Below are positions 17,361 to 25,877 of a stretch of DNA of 64,000 nucleotides, in pieces. The position numbers and the translations under genes are program-made. The first letter of the stretch is position 1. Every line of letters begins with the position of its first letter. The stretch covers positions 744,001 through 808,000 of the forward strand of contig NZ_JAJFZM010000002.1 of NCBI RefSeq assembly GCF_020733705.1. Direction: 5' to 3'. The notes below the pieces were generated by a model, which saw only the letters and a list, made by a program, of their open reading frames with translations, did no database searches and had not been told where the DNA came from. The DNA comes from Nocardia australiensis. GTDB taxonomy: Bacteria; Actinomycetota; Actinomycetes; Mycobacteriales; Mycobacteriaceae.

Positions 17361-19428
17361 CCTGAGCCGCTTCTTTCGGCCCAGCACCGTGGCCATCGTC
17401 GGGGCGTCGGACACCCCCGGACGGCCCGCGACGATGAACACGCGATTCCTTCTCGACTGGGCGGAGCGGGTGGGCAGCACGACCTTCCTGGTCAACCCGA
17501 ACCGGGACAGCGTCGCCGGGACGCCGTGCTATTCCGGCGTCGAAGAACTGCCCGGACCGATCGACGTCCTCATCACCCTCGCCCCGAACCCGGCACAGAC
17601 CCTGCGCGCGGCCGCGAACCTGGGCGTCCAGTTCGCCGTGGTCTTCGCCGCGGGGTTCGCCGAAACTGGCGCGGAAGGCGCCGCGGCCCAAGAAGAACTT
17701 GTGCGCGCCGCGCACGACGGCGGTATGCGGTTGCTCGGGCCGAACACCAACCTGAACGCGTTCGAGAGCTTCCGCACCGACCTCGAGGGTCCGTCGATCG
17801 CCCTGATCTCGCAGAGCGGCCACCAGGGCCGCGGCGTATTCATGGTGCAGGACAACAACGTTCCGGTGTCGCACTGGGCGCCGACCGGGAACGAGGCGGA
17901 TCTGGAGTTCGCCGACTTCGCGAGCTGGTTCGCGCACAACCCGGCCGTCGGGGTGATCGCGGCCTACGTCGAGGAATTCCGGAGCGGAGCGAAGCTCGCC
18001 ACAGCAGCGCGGCACTGCATCGAGCAGAAAACGCCGATGGTCGTGGTGAAGGTGGGCCGCTCCAGCACCGGGCGAGCGGCGGCGACCAGCCACACCGGAA
18101 AGCTGGCCGGCTCGGACCAGGTCGCGGACGGTTTCTTCCGTCAGCACGGAATCACCAGGGTCGACACCATCGACCAGCTCGCGGACACCGCGACCATGCT
18201 CTTGCGTGGCGGCCGTCCCGCGGCCGAAGGCGTGGCCGTCTACAGCATCTCGGGCGGTACCTCCGCGCATGCGGCGGACGTGTGCGCGGAGGCCGGAATT
18301 CCGGTGCCGCGGCTCGAACCGCGGACACAGGAAGCGTTGCGCGAGTGGATTCCCGGCTACCTCAAGGTCGACAACCCGGTCGACTGCGGCGGGCACCCGG
18401 TCGGCGACGAGCGCGGCCCGAAGATTCTCGACGCGATCATGGCCGACCCGAACATCGGTGCGCTGCTGTGCGTGGTCACCGCGCCTTTCGCGCCGTTGAG
18501 CGACCGCCTCGCCGCTGATCTGGTGGCGCTGGCCGAACGCAGCGCCAAACCGGTGTGCGTCGTCTGGGGATCGCCGGTCGGCACCGAGAAGGCGCTGCTC
18601 ACCACGCTGTACGGATCGCAGCAGGTCATCACCTTCCGCTCGCTGTACAACGCGGCTCTTGCCATGCGTTCCTGGATCGACTGGCACCGCCATCTCCGCA
18701 GCCGTCGCGCATCGGAGGCGCTGGCAATCGGCGGATCCGAGCCGCTGCCCGCGGGCGTGCTGTCAGAACACGCCGCCAAGGAGGTGCTGCGCCGCTACGA
18801 TATCCCGACGACCAACGACGTGCTCGCCCACAGCGAGGACGAGGCCGTGCACGCTTGGCTCGATCTTGGCTCCCCGGTGGTGCTCAAGGCATGTTCCGCC
18901 GCGATCGCGCACAAGAGTGAGCACGGGCTGGTCGTCGCCGGGCTGGACACCGAAGACGCCGTTCGTTCGGCATACCGCCGCCTCGCCTCCACTGCGGAAC
19001 AGCTTGCGCCCGGTGCTGTGGAAGGGGTCTTGGTGTGCGAGCAGGCCAGCGGCGGAGTGGAGGCCGCACTGGGCATCACCACCGATCCGGTCTTCGGAGC
19101 GACGGTCATGCTCGCACTCGGCGGCACGCTGATCGAATTGTTCGCGGACACCAGCATCCGCGTCCCGCCGTTCGGGCGAGACGAAGCTCGCCGGATGATC
19201 GAAGAGCTGCGCGGCCACCCGTTGCTGACCGGCTATCGTGGCAGTAAACCAGCGGACGTCGAAGCGCTGGCCGACACGATCATGGCAGTCCAGCGACTGG
19301 CCCTGGAACACCACGGCACGCTGCGCGAACTCGACATCAACCCGCTGTTGATCAAACCGAGCGGCGAAGGCGCCGTCGCGCTGGACGCCCTGATCCGGAC
19401 GGAGACGACGGAAGACTGCCGACGCTAG
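17350..19428 (+). CDS. ADP-forming acyl-CoA synthetase (fused CoA-binding and ATP-grasp)
   Basis: A 692-residue protein with the order CoA-binding Rossmann domain (FRPSTVAIVGASDTPGRPA, residues 8-26), succinyl-CoA-synthetase-like flavodoxin domains (LISQSGHQGRG; the conserved His in SHTGKLAGSDQV, about 240; DNPVDCGG) and a C-terminal ATP-grasp domain (VVLKACSAAIAHKSEHG about 511-527, ELDINPLLI near the end). Such enzymes link acyl-CoA to ATP from ADP and phosphate, or activate acids in reverse. As the last intact gene of the operon it may activate the starting acid or recover energy. Confidence 0.85.
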   Translation: MQHDLSRFFRPSTVAIVGASDTPGRPATMNTRFLLDWAERVGSTTFLVNPNRDSVAGTPCYSGVEELPGPIDVLITLAPNPAQTLRAAANLGVQFAVVFAAGFAETGAEGAAAQEELVRAAHDGGMRLLGPNTNLNAFESFRTDLEGPSIALISQSGHQGRGVFMVQDNNVPVSHWAPTGNEADLEFADFASWFAHNPAVGVIAAYVEEFRSGAKLATAARHCIEQKTPMVVVKVGRSSTGRAAATSHTGKLAGSDQVADGFFRQHGITRVDTIDQLADTATMLLRGGRPAAEGVAVYSISGGTSAHAADVCAEAGIPVPRLEPRTQEALREWIPGYLKVDNPVDCGGHPVGDERGPKILDAIMADPNIGALLCVVTAPFAPLSDRLAADLVALAERSAKPVCVVWGSPVGTEKALLTTLYGSQQVITFRSLYNAALAMRSWIDWHRHLRSRRASEALAIGGSEPLPAGVLSEHAAKEVLRRYDIPTTNDVLAHSEDEAVHAWLDLGSPVVLKACSAAIAHKSEHGLVVAGLDTEDAVRSAYRRLASTAEQLAPGAVEGVLVCEQASGGVEAALGITTDPVFGATVMLALGGTLIELFADTSIRVPPFGRDEARRMIEELRGHPLLTGYRGSKPADVEALADTIMAVQRLALEHHGTLRELDINPLLIKPSGEGAVALDALIRTETTEDCRR

Positions 19429-19446
19429 TGCCGAAAGGAGGACACC

Positions 19447-19614
19447 GTGACCGCGGTAACTCGTCCTGCGGGCCCCACCCTGCGGCGGGATTCGAATCTG
19501 GGATGGCAGCACGATCCAACCCCGATGGTGAATGCCTCGGTGCCGCGCAGTTTAAGTTGGTGGCTGGGGTGTCAACCGTGGTCGAGGATCTCGATTTGGA
19601 CTTCGGTTCTGTAG
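19447..19614 (+). pseudogene. Next operon gene, cut off by an IS4-type insertion
   Basis: A strong ribosome site (AAAGGAGG) precedes GTG 19447, which opens VTAVTRPAGPTLRRDSNLG and HDPTPMVNASVP before the frame enters the IS4-family remnant at about 19550 and stops at 19614. About 33 codons of the original gene remain; the family cannot be told. It shows that the catabolic operon once continued. Confidence 0.5.
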
Positions 19615-19880
19615 GTGTTGCGGTCGATGTTGCCTTTGGCGCGGTGTTTGGACGTGGTAGGCGACCAGCAGGGCATAGACCTCCTGGACGACAGCTCGGG
19701 GTGCGCAGCTGCACCATCGCCCTCGGGACAGCACCCGCCCGCCGAGGATCGTGGATTTCAGCTCCAGGTAGGCGGTCTCGATCTCCCACCGCTGGTGATA
19801 GAGCTCGACCAGGTCACCGGCGCGGTCTCGAAGCGGTGCGCGCCGGTGACCTGCTCCACATCCAACGCTGCGGTGCTGCT
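19568..19880 (-). pseudogene. C-terminal remnant of an IS4-family transposase
   Basis: Reading across frames on the minus strand gives LVELYHQRWEIETAYLELKS, TILGGRVL, then (shifted) VVQEVYALLVAYH and (shifted again) HRAKGNIDRNTYRTEVQIEI. This is the typical end of IS4-family transposases, including the catalytic Glu in RWEIE. At least two frameshifts are present and the N-terminal two thirds are gone, replaced by the IS110 element. The outer end near 19545-19570 (AGTTTAAGTTGGTGGC) may be the element terminus. Confidence 0.7.
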
Positions 19881-19904
19881 GTGGTGCAGCCTAATGAGTA
19901 TTAG

Positions 19905-20149
19905 TGGGTCCGCGTGATCGATGGATCAGGCAGACTCGCTAGTGGTAGCGACCGGCGGGTGAGCACATGTGGAGCCTGGACTTCGAGTCCTGATCTGAGA
20001 TGGTGCCCCCGCCGGTTCGCCGGGAGGAGGAGATCGCTGATGGGATGTCGTGCCCACCGCCGGCCGGTGTGAGCACTGATTCATTAGGTCGCCGACATTC
20101 TCCCGCGCGCTGCCGGAACTGGTTGTCCGACAACGACGAACGGGGAGCT
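19905..20149 (+). ncRNA. Candidate IS110 bridge RNA region
   Basis: IS110-type recombinases are known to use a bridge RNA from the element's non-coding end, upstream of the gene in the IS110 group. Here the roughly 245 bases before the transposase hold nested pairings: ACCGGCGGG (19951-19959) with CCCGCCGGT (20008-20016), and GGACT/AGTCC around TCG (19977-19989) in between. The guide loops cannot be assigned without knowing target and donor sites. Confidence 0.45.
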
Positions 20150-21379
20150 GTGGTGCTGCTGGTCGGTGACGACTGGGCATCGGATCATCACGATGTCGAA
20201 CTGATGGACGAGACCGGGAAACGGCTCGCCAAAGCCCGTCTGCCCGAAGGGATCACCGGGATCACCCGGTTGCACGCGATGATCGGTGAGTACCTCGGCG
20301 ACGACGAGGACACCGAAGTACGGATCGGTATCGAAACCGATCGCGGCCCCTGGGTCGCGGCGTTGATCGCGGCCGGCTACACCGTGTACGCGGTGAACCC
20401 GCTGCAAGCCGCGAGGTTTCGGGAACGCCGCAGCGTGTCCGGTGCGAAGTCCGATGCCGCCGACGCGCACTCGCTGGCCGACATGGTTCGCACCGACGCC
20501 CACCAACTGCGGGTCGTCGCCGGTGACAGCGTCGACGCGCAGGCGGTGAAGGTAGTTGCCCGGATGCACAAGACGATGATCTGGGAACGCACCCGTCATA
20601 CTCAGCGACTCAAACACGCTCTGCGGGAGTACTTCCCGGCTGCGATCGAGGCGTTCGACGACCTTGATGCCCCCGACTCCCTGGAACTGCTCGGCAAGGC
20701 CCCCGACCCGCAGACTGCTGCCCGCCTGTCGATCAACCAGGTCAAAGCGGCGTTGAAACGCGCCGGCCGCCGCGGTGACCTCGACGCGAGAGCCGCAGCG
20801 ATCCGGGCGGTCCTGCGTAGTGAGCAGTTGGGCCGGGCCCCGGTGATCACCGCCGCTTACGCGGCGGGAACCAGAGCCACGATAGCGGTGCTGATGACCC
20901 TCGACGCGCAGGTGAAAGCCCTGCACAGCGAGGTCGAGGCCCATTTTGGGCGGCACCCGGACGCTGAGATCATCGGGTCCCAGCCGGGACTGGGCATGAT
21001 TCTCGGGGCCCGGGTGCTCGCCGAGTTCGGAGACGACCACGCCCGCTACGCGACCGCGAAATCGCGGAAGAACTACGCCGCGACGTCCCCGATCACCCGT
21101 GCGTCGGGGAAGTCGAAGGTCGTGGTTGCCCGGTTCGTGCACCAGGACCGCCTCGTCGATGCGCTGCTCACGCAGGCGTTCTGCGCCCTGAAGGCGTCGC
21201 CGGGCGCCCGCGCCTACTACGACAAGCAGCGAGCCCGGGGCCTCAACCACAGTGCCGCACTGCGGCATGTCGCCAACCGGCTCGTCGGCATCCTCCACGG
21301 CTGCTTGAAAACCCGGACGCTCTACAACGAGACCACCGCCTGGGCGGCCCATTGTCAAGCCGCTGCGACAGCGGCTTGA
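20150..21379 (+). CDS. IS110-family transposase (DEDD recombinase)
   Basis: A protein of about 409 residues from GTG 20150; the frame is open from 20000, but the family start lies at LVGDDWASDHHDVEL. The DEDD residues fall in GDDWASDHH, IGIETDRG and SGAKSDAADAHSLADM (RuvC-like domain), and the C-terminal Tnp_20 domain has IGSQPGLGMILGARVLAEF and the serine-bearing ATSPITRASGKSK. It would catalyse excision and insertion of the element guided by an RNA. The frame is intact, so the element may still be active. Confidence 0.88.
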   Translation: MVLLVGDDWASDHHDVELMDETGKRLAKARLPEGITGITRLHAMIGEYLGDDEDTEVRIGIETDRGPWVAALIAAGYTVYAVNPLQAARFRERRSVSGAKSDAADAHSLADMVRTDAHQLRVVAGDSVDAQAVKVVARMHKTMIWERTRHTQRLKHALREYFPAAIEAFDDLDAPDSLELLGKAPDPQTAARLSINQVKAALKRAGRRGDLDARAAAIRAVLRSEQLGRAPVITAAYAAGTRATIAVLMTLDAQVKALHSEVEAHFGRHPDAEIIGSQPGLGMILGARVLAEFGDDHARYATAKSRKNYAATSPITRASGKSKVVVARFVHQDRLVDALLTQAFCALKASPGARAYYDKQRARGLNHSAALRHVANRLVGILHGCLKTRTLYNETTAWAAHCQAAATAA

Positions 21380-21383
21380 CAAT
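21351..21383. terminator. Perfect 15-bp hairpin spanning the IS110 transposase stop codon
   Basis: ATTGTCAAGCCGCTG (21351-21365) and CAGCGGCTTGACAAT (21369-21383) pair perfectly around the loop CGA; the TGA stop (21377-21379) lies in the right arm. There is no T-run, so it may stop transcription in both directions only weakly, or mark the right end of the element. Confidence 0.6.
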
Positions 21384-21400
21384 CTAAAAGCTGGGATGTC

Positions 21401-21625
21401 TCAGAAGCAGTACGGGAATTTGCAGGTCGATGGGTCGTTCGGGCCGAAGATCGCGGCTATCAGTCCGTTGATCACGGTGTCGGCTACCCCGGATCCGGTG
21501 TTGATCGCCACCTGCTGGGCGGCGGAGCGCTCTGCCGTACCATGACTTGTGGTGTCGGCCGACGCTGTCACGGGCGCGACGATCAGTGCACCTGCAGTGG
21601 CTGCCACAACAATCTTTCGAAACAT
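21401..21625 (-). CDS. Small secreted protein of unknown function
   Basis: A 74-residue protein starting at ATG 21625. The N-terminus is a classic Sec signal peptide (FRK, then VVAATAGALIVAPVTASA) with likely cleavage before DTT. The mature part of about 50 residues contains VINGLIAAIFGPND and ends with two cysteines (TCKFPYCF). I do not recognise the family. It lies just downstream of another small secreted protein on the same strand (53 bases apart), so they may be co-expressed. Confidence 0.6.
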   Translation of the reverse strand: MFRKIVVAATAGALIVAPVTASADTTSHGTAERSAAQQVAINTGSGVADTVINGLIAAIFGPNDPSTCKFPYCF

Positions 21626-21678
21626 GTTGTTCCCTATCTTCTTTCGTCGTACTCGGTGAATTTTCGGTCGCTGCGGCG

Positions 21679-22083
21679 CTACCCGCAGTGGGAGTTGTTT
21701 TCGCCCGCGCTGCTGTCGCCGATATCTCCGGACCAGTCGATGCAGTCGCCCTTGGCCCCCATATAAACCGGTCCGGCATATGTGGTGTAGTCGCCGGCAT
21801 CGATGGCCGTCACGCCGTCCCACCCCGACAGCGCCAACTCGGCCCGCATCTTCTCTTTGCCGCCGGGGTGGTCACGCACCGTGACAACGCAATTGCGGCT
21901 TCCGTTGTAGGCGAGGAATACAGTGCCGCCCTTGACATCGCGCTGATCGATGACGTGATACCCCCCACCGCACTGGTCGCCGTAGGACGCCGCCGCCGCG
22001 GTGACGGGCTCCACAAGCATTGTCCCGGTGATGATTCCGGCCGCTCCCGCGCACAGGGCGGCGACTTTCGACGCAGTATTCAT
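21679..22083 (-). CDS. Secreted protein resembling spore-associated protein family
   Basis: A 134-residue protein with an N-terminal signal peptide (VAALCAGAAGIITGTMLV up to about residue 32). The mature domain has GTVFLAYNGSRNCVVTV, YAGPVYMGAKGDCIDWSG and four cysteines. This pattern resembles actinomycete spore-associated protein A-like small secreted proteins; function is unknown. The ATG at 22083 follows GAGGAACC. The AraC-type regulator is divergent from it, about 180 bases away, and could control it. Confidence 0.6.
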   Translation of the reverse strand: MNTASKVAALCAGAAGIITGTMLVEPVTAAAASYGDQCGGGYHVIDQRDVKGGTVFLAYNGSRNCVVTVRDHPGGKEKMRAELALSGWDGVTAIDAGDYTTYAGPVYMGAKGDCIDWSGDIGDSSAGENNSHCG

Positions 22084-22266
22084 GAAGGTTCCTCGATTGT
22101 CTCGATGTCGCGCTGTCAAGACGAAAACGTTAGAAGCGATGGCGGGACAGGTTTTGCGCGTGAGCGCAGAAGAATTGCCTCCGAGCGCAGTGCACGGACC
22201 TCCCGGCATGCCCGGTACGCTGCCTCCGCGGAGCCGGTGGAACGCGACGAGGGGGAGACAACGCCG

Positions 22267-23265
22267 ATGACATCCGATTCCGATCTCGCCGATTCGGCCT
22301 CGACGGGTGCCGTTGCTGCCGAGGCGCGCACGGAATTCTGGGGCGAACTGATCTCGACATACCATCGTCGGCGCCTCGGCTACCGGTTCCGCTCGAGGCA
22401 GGATTTCAGGGGGCGGGCGGTGCTCCGCCGTACCGCCACGTATCAACTCGTCGGCTGGCAGGCGGATTCGGTGACCTTCTATCGCACGGCCGGTCAGATC
22501 CGGGCGGACCCCGACGACGACTATCGATTGATCGTGCCCACTGCCGGTGCCGCGGTGATCCGGCAGGGCAATGATCAGGTGCCGATCTCGTCCGGAGCCG
22601 GCGCCTTGGTGACGATCAACCGGCCCTTCTCCTTCAGTCACGGCGACGGCAGCACAGGGCTCACCATGGCGATCCCGTACCGTGAACTCGATCACCGCCT
22701 CGGACACCGAGCCGAGCCCGCCCGATTGGTGGATCTCACCTCGGGGCTGGGGCGTCTGGTTGCCGATATGGCGACCGGTCTCGTTGCCGAACGCGGTGCA
22801 CTCACCCAGCGACAGTTCGACGCCGCGGCCGAGCGTCTGGTCGAGTTGCTCTGCATGCACATCGTCGGTGACCATCCGACCGAAACCGGCCACCTCGCCA
22901 GTATCGAAGCCGCTGTCCGTCAATACATCCGCGCCCATGCCTCCGACCTCGAGCTGACCGGTGCCGGTGTGGCCCGGGCCCTGGGCTGGTCGGTGCGCCA
23001 GATTCAGCTGGCACTGCAGGCCGCGGGCATGACTCCGCGAGAACTGATCAAGGAAGAACGCCTGCGACTCGCGCACTCGCGCTTACAGGACCCCGCCTTC
23101 GCACATTGGAGCATCGGCAGTCTCGCCAGCGGACTCGGCTTCGGCTCGGCGAGCACCTTCAGCACCGACTTCCGACGCCGCTTCGGCGCCAGCCCCCGCG
23201 ACATCCGCCGACCGTCGCGCCGGCCCCGATCCGCACCCTCGATGGGAAGACGTCAGCGCCGATAG
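22267..23265 (+). CDS. AraC-family transcriptional regulator
   Basis: A 332-residue protein with an N-terminal AraC-binding-like domain (FRSRQDFRGRAVLRRTATYQ to about residue 200) and a C-terminal double helix-turn-helix (LTGAGVARALGWSVRQIQLA and IGSLASGLGFGSASTFSTDF, about 235-310) ending in FGASPRDIRR. The ATG at 22267 is used; the frame is open far upstream but has no family sequence there. The domain layout matches actinomycete AraC/XylS regulators. The divergent small secreted protein gene is its closest possible target. Confidence 0.83.
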   Translation: MTSDSDLADSASTGAVAAEARTEFWGELISTYHRRRLGYRFRSRQDFRGRAVLRRTATYQLVGWQADSVTFYRTAGQIRADPDDDYRLIVPTAGAAVIRQGNDQVPISSGAGALVTINRPFSFSHGDGSTGLTMAIPYRELDHRLGHRAEPARLVDLTSGLGRLVADMATGLVAERGALTQRQFDAAAERLVELLCMHIVGDHPTETGHLASIEAAVRQYIRAHASDLELTGAGVARALGWSVRQIQLALQAAGMTPRELIKEERLRLAHSRLQDPAFAHWSIGSLASGLGFGSASTFSTDFRRRFGASPRDIRRPSRRPRSAPSMGRRQRR

Positions 23266-23288
23266 CGTCGACGGCTCATCCGGTCCCG

Positions 23289-24134
23289 TCAGTCGGCGAA
23301 AACCTCGGGAAACGCTGTCGTGATCATCTCCAGTGTCTCGGACAGCTGCTGGCGGTCGGTGGTCACTGCGAGGTAGTGGTACTCGTCGTCGTGGCGGCGC
23401 GACGTCGTATCTTCTGGGTCGACCAGGTCGACGTGGTCGCGCCATTCGCGTTCAACGACGGTACCACGCTGAGCGAACCAGGTCACGGCGCGTTCGAGGA
23501 CGCTGGCTGCCGTGATGGCAGTCTCGTCGTCGTGGACCTCGGTAAAGGCGATGCGGGAATAGTCATCGATCACGGTGTGGACGAAGGCATGACCCATCTT
23601 CGGTCCGCGTTGGTTGTTTTGGACTTGCCCGGTGTGGCTGCGCGGTTCTTGCCTCCTTGGCGGCGGCCGACGTAGCGCCGGCCTCCGCCGTCGGGGATGT
23701 TCCCGAGTTTCTTCACATCGACGTGGATAAGCGAGCCTGGGTAGGGGTGCTCGTAGCGGCGCACGGGCTCACCGGTAGCGCGGTCGACGTGACTGAGCCG
23801 GTTCAGACCAGTCGCGACCAGGATGCGGTGGACCGTCGAAGGCGCCCAAGCGACACGCCAGCTGCACCGGACCTTCTCGCAGCCGTAGCCGTAGCCGGAG
23901 GTTGATGCAGCGCTTCGTGGTGGCCGGCGGGGTCTTGTTGGGGCTGGCGCGTGGACGTGAGGAACGGTCTTGCATGGACTCACCGGCGTGGTAGCGATCG
24001 ACCGAGTGTTTGACTGTGGGCCAGGACACCTGGAATCGGGCGGCGACTTCACTGATCGGCCATCCATCGTCGACGACGAGGCGCGCGACAATCAGCCGGT
24101 GCTTGGATGTCAGGGCGGCGTTGGGGTGCGTCAT
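23289..24134 (-). pseudogene. Decayed IS481-family transposase
   Basis: The N-terminal part (start ATG 24134) reads HRLIVARLVVDDGWPISEVA and SWPTVKHSVDRYHAGE; after a frameshift near 23900 comes VHRILVATGLNRLSHVDRAT and SLIHVDVKKLGNIPDGGG (first catalytic Asp); after a second shift near 23600 comes GHAFVHTVIDDYSRIAFTEV (second Asp). The third catalytic residue and the C-terminal third are missing: after AQRGTVVER the frame runs into unknown sequence ending EMITTAFPEVFAD, which looks like the end of another, unrecognised gene. The element is dead. Confidence 0.78.
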
Positions 24135-24156
24135 GTGTCCTTTCGGGCATGAAGAA

Positions 24157-24187
24157 GGGGCCAGCCCTCTCGGAGTCGGCTGGCCCC
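24157..24187. terminator. Hairpin downstream of the hydrolase gene
   Basis: GGGGCCAGCC (24157-24166) pairs perfectly with GGCTGGCCCC (24178-24187). It begins 17 bases after the stop of the minus-strand hydrolase and just outside the IS481 start, so it is probably the operon terminator. Confidence 0.6.
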
Positions 24188-24203
24188 CTCGTGTGCGTTA
24201 ATG

Positions 24204-25094
24204 TCAGGGGTGGGAGCGGGCGGCGAGGTCACGGATGAAGCGGGCGATTTCGGCGGGTTTCTCTTCCGCCATGAAGTGGCCAGCCTGGATGGGCTCATAC
24301 GTCAGATCGGGCGCCCATGCCCGCCAGAGCGACGCGGCGTCGAACCCCAGCTGGGAGCCCCAGTCCTGGGAGATGACTCCGACGGGCATGGTGAGTTGCT
24401 TGCCTGCGTCGCGGTCCTCTCGGTCCATGTCGAGGTCGATGCTCGCTGTGGCGCGGTAGTCGGCGACGATAGAGTCCACTGCATTGACTGAGCTGCCGAT
24501 GTAGTGCTCGCGGACCTCGGGCCGGAATGTTGAACCATCGGTGTCCCACGCATCCAGGAACGAGCTGAAGAACTCGGTCCCGACGGCGTTGATCATCTTC
24601 TCGGGGAGACCCACGGGCTGGGCCATGAGGTAGAGGTGCCAGGCGACCTTGGCGTCTACGCCGTGCAGGACGTTCCAGGTGTCCAAGGTGGGCAGCACGT
24701 CGAGGATCCCGAGAAACTGCACCGAGTCCGGATGGTCGAGTCCTGCGCGAACACCGACGAGGGCGCCTCGGTCGTGGCCGACCAGGCCGAAACGGTCGTG
24801 GCCGAGTGCTTCGGCTACGCGCAGGATGTCTCGGGCCATGGTCCTCTTCGAGTAGGTCTCTGGGCCCTGTTCTGCCGGCTTGGCGCTCTGACCGTACCCG
24901 CGCAGGTCAGGGACTATGACCGTGTGCTGCGCAGCGAGGTCGTGTGCGACGTGGCGCCACATGTAGTGGGTTTGTGGGAATCCATGGAGGAGGACGATCG
25001 CGGGCCCAGTGCCAGCCACGGCGACGTTGAGGCTGACTTCTTCGTCTCCGGGCACTGTCTGGTATCGGAATCCGTCGATGGTCAAGCGGTTCAT
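24204..25094 (-). CDS. Alpha/beta hydrolase of the epoxide hydrolase/haloacetate dehalogenase group
   Basis: A 296-residue hydrolase. The oxyanion-hole motif is LLHGFPQTHYMW (35-46), the nucleophile Asp108 is in GLVGHDRGA and the catalytic His273 in QAGHFMAEE. An Asp nucleophile and RGYGQS place it with epoxide hydrolases and fluoroacetate dehalogenases. Arg after the nucleophile is kept, but the second halide-site Arg and the His-Trp pair of fluoroacetate dehalogenase are not in the usual form, so an epoxide or another ester-like substrate is possible. It overlaps the TetR gene upstream by 4 bases and is likely controlled by it. Confidence 0.8.
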   Translation of the reverse strand: MNRLTIDGFRYQTVPGDEEVSLNVAVAGTGPAIVLLHGFPQTHYMWRHVAHDLAAQHTVIVPDLRGYGQSAKPAEQGPETYSKRTMARDILRVAEALGHDRFGLVGHDRGALVGVRAGLDHPDSVQFLGILDVLPTLDTWNVLHGVDAKVAWHLYLMAQPVGLPEKMINAVGTEFFSSFLDAWDTDGSTFRPEVREHYIGSSVNAVDSIVADYRATASIDLDMDREDRDAGKQLTMPVGVISQDWGSQLGFDAASLWRAWAPDLTYEPIQAGHFMAEEKPAEIARFIRDLAARSHP

Positions 25095-25849
25095 GGGGTG
25101 TCCTTCGCAACGGTGTCGGCCGGTTGGGCGGCCGGATGGCCCGAGAAGATGCCCGCGGGAAGTGCCTGCTCCGCGGAAGTTGTGGCGTGTAGTGCGGGGA
25201 TCAGGACGGTGTCGACGAGGGCTTCGAGGTAGAGGTCGTTGATCTCCAGTCCGTTGAGTCGCCGAAGCAGGATCACGGCGCCGGCGACTTCCTCGAACGG
25301 GAACGGGTCGATGCCCTGGGGCAACTCCCCACGACTGACCGCCGCCTGAACGACGGTCCTCGGTAGCCGGGCCCCGGTCGGCCCCACAGATCGTTCGATT
25401 TCCTCGCAGAGTTCCGGATCTTCGAGGCCCGCTTGGAACAGCAGCATCGCGGTCTGGCCATCTGCAGAGCGCATGGACTGTACAAGGCGGCGACACAGGG
25501 CGAGCAGGTCACCGCGCAAGCTTCCAGTGTTGACTTCATCTGACTCGTCGCGACGTGCGGGACCCGCTTTCAGGGCGGCAACGACCATGTCCCTCTTGGA
25601 CTTCCACCGTCTGTAGAGAGTGGCCTTGGATGCGCCCGCTCGGCGGGCCACCTCCTCGAAGGTGACACCTTCGTAGCCGACCTCGGAGAGCAGCGAGTTC
25701 ACGGCCATGAGGATTTCGATCTCTCGTTGATCATCACGAGGGCGCCCCACACGACGAGCGCCTGGCTGTAGCCCGTCGAACTCATCCTTATTTATATACG
25801 ACACGTTTCGTATCGTAACAGTCTCTGCGGTGAACGCCGCAAACTGCAA
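25091..25849 (-). CDS. TetR-family regulator of the hydrolase
   Basis: A TetR-type repressor with helix-turn-helix EIEILMAVNSLLSEVGYEGV and VTFEEVARRAGASKATLYRR, followed by WKSKRDMVVAALKAG. The longest frame starts at 25849, but a palindrome overlaps 25796-25813 and the conserved start GRPRDDQ follows a GTG at 25750, so the real start is probably 25750 or 25804. Its end overlaps the hydrolase ATG, giving a repressor-hydrolase operon that is probably self-regulated. Confidence 0.82.
   Translation of the reverse strand: MQFAAFTAETVTIRNVSYINKDEFDGLQPGARRVGRPRDDQREIEILMAVNSLLSEVGYEGVTFEEVARRAGASKATLYRRWKSKRDMVVAALKAGPARRDESDEVNTGSLRGDLLALCRRLVQSMRSADGQTAMLLFQAGLEDPELCEEIERSVGPTGARLPRTVVQAAVSRGELPQGIDPFPFEEVAGAVILLRRLNGLEINDLYLEALVDTVLIPALHATTSAEQALPAGIFSGHPAAQPADTVAKDTP
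25796..25813. promoter_or_regulatory. Palindromic operator upstream of the TetR/hydrolase operon
   Basis: ATACGACACGTTTCGTAT is an 18-base near-perfect palindrome (ATACGAnACGTnTCGTAT) just before the likely translation start of the TetR gene, in a locally A/T-rich stretch. Size and position fit an autoregulatory TetR operator. Confidence 0.6.
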
Positions 25850-25877
25850 CGACCCAGATCAATCGTTCGGCCTTTGA

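Larger units (their letters stand above)
19900..21390 (+). mobile_element. IS110-family insertion sequence
   Basis: A complete-looking IS110-type element: a non-coding, structured left part of about 240 bases, one transposase gene and a short right end with a perfect hairpin. IS110 elements lack terminal inverted repeats, so exact borders cannot be set by eye and are given to the nearest tens. It sits in or beside the older IS4-type remnant. Confidence 0.7.
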
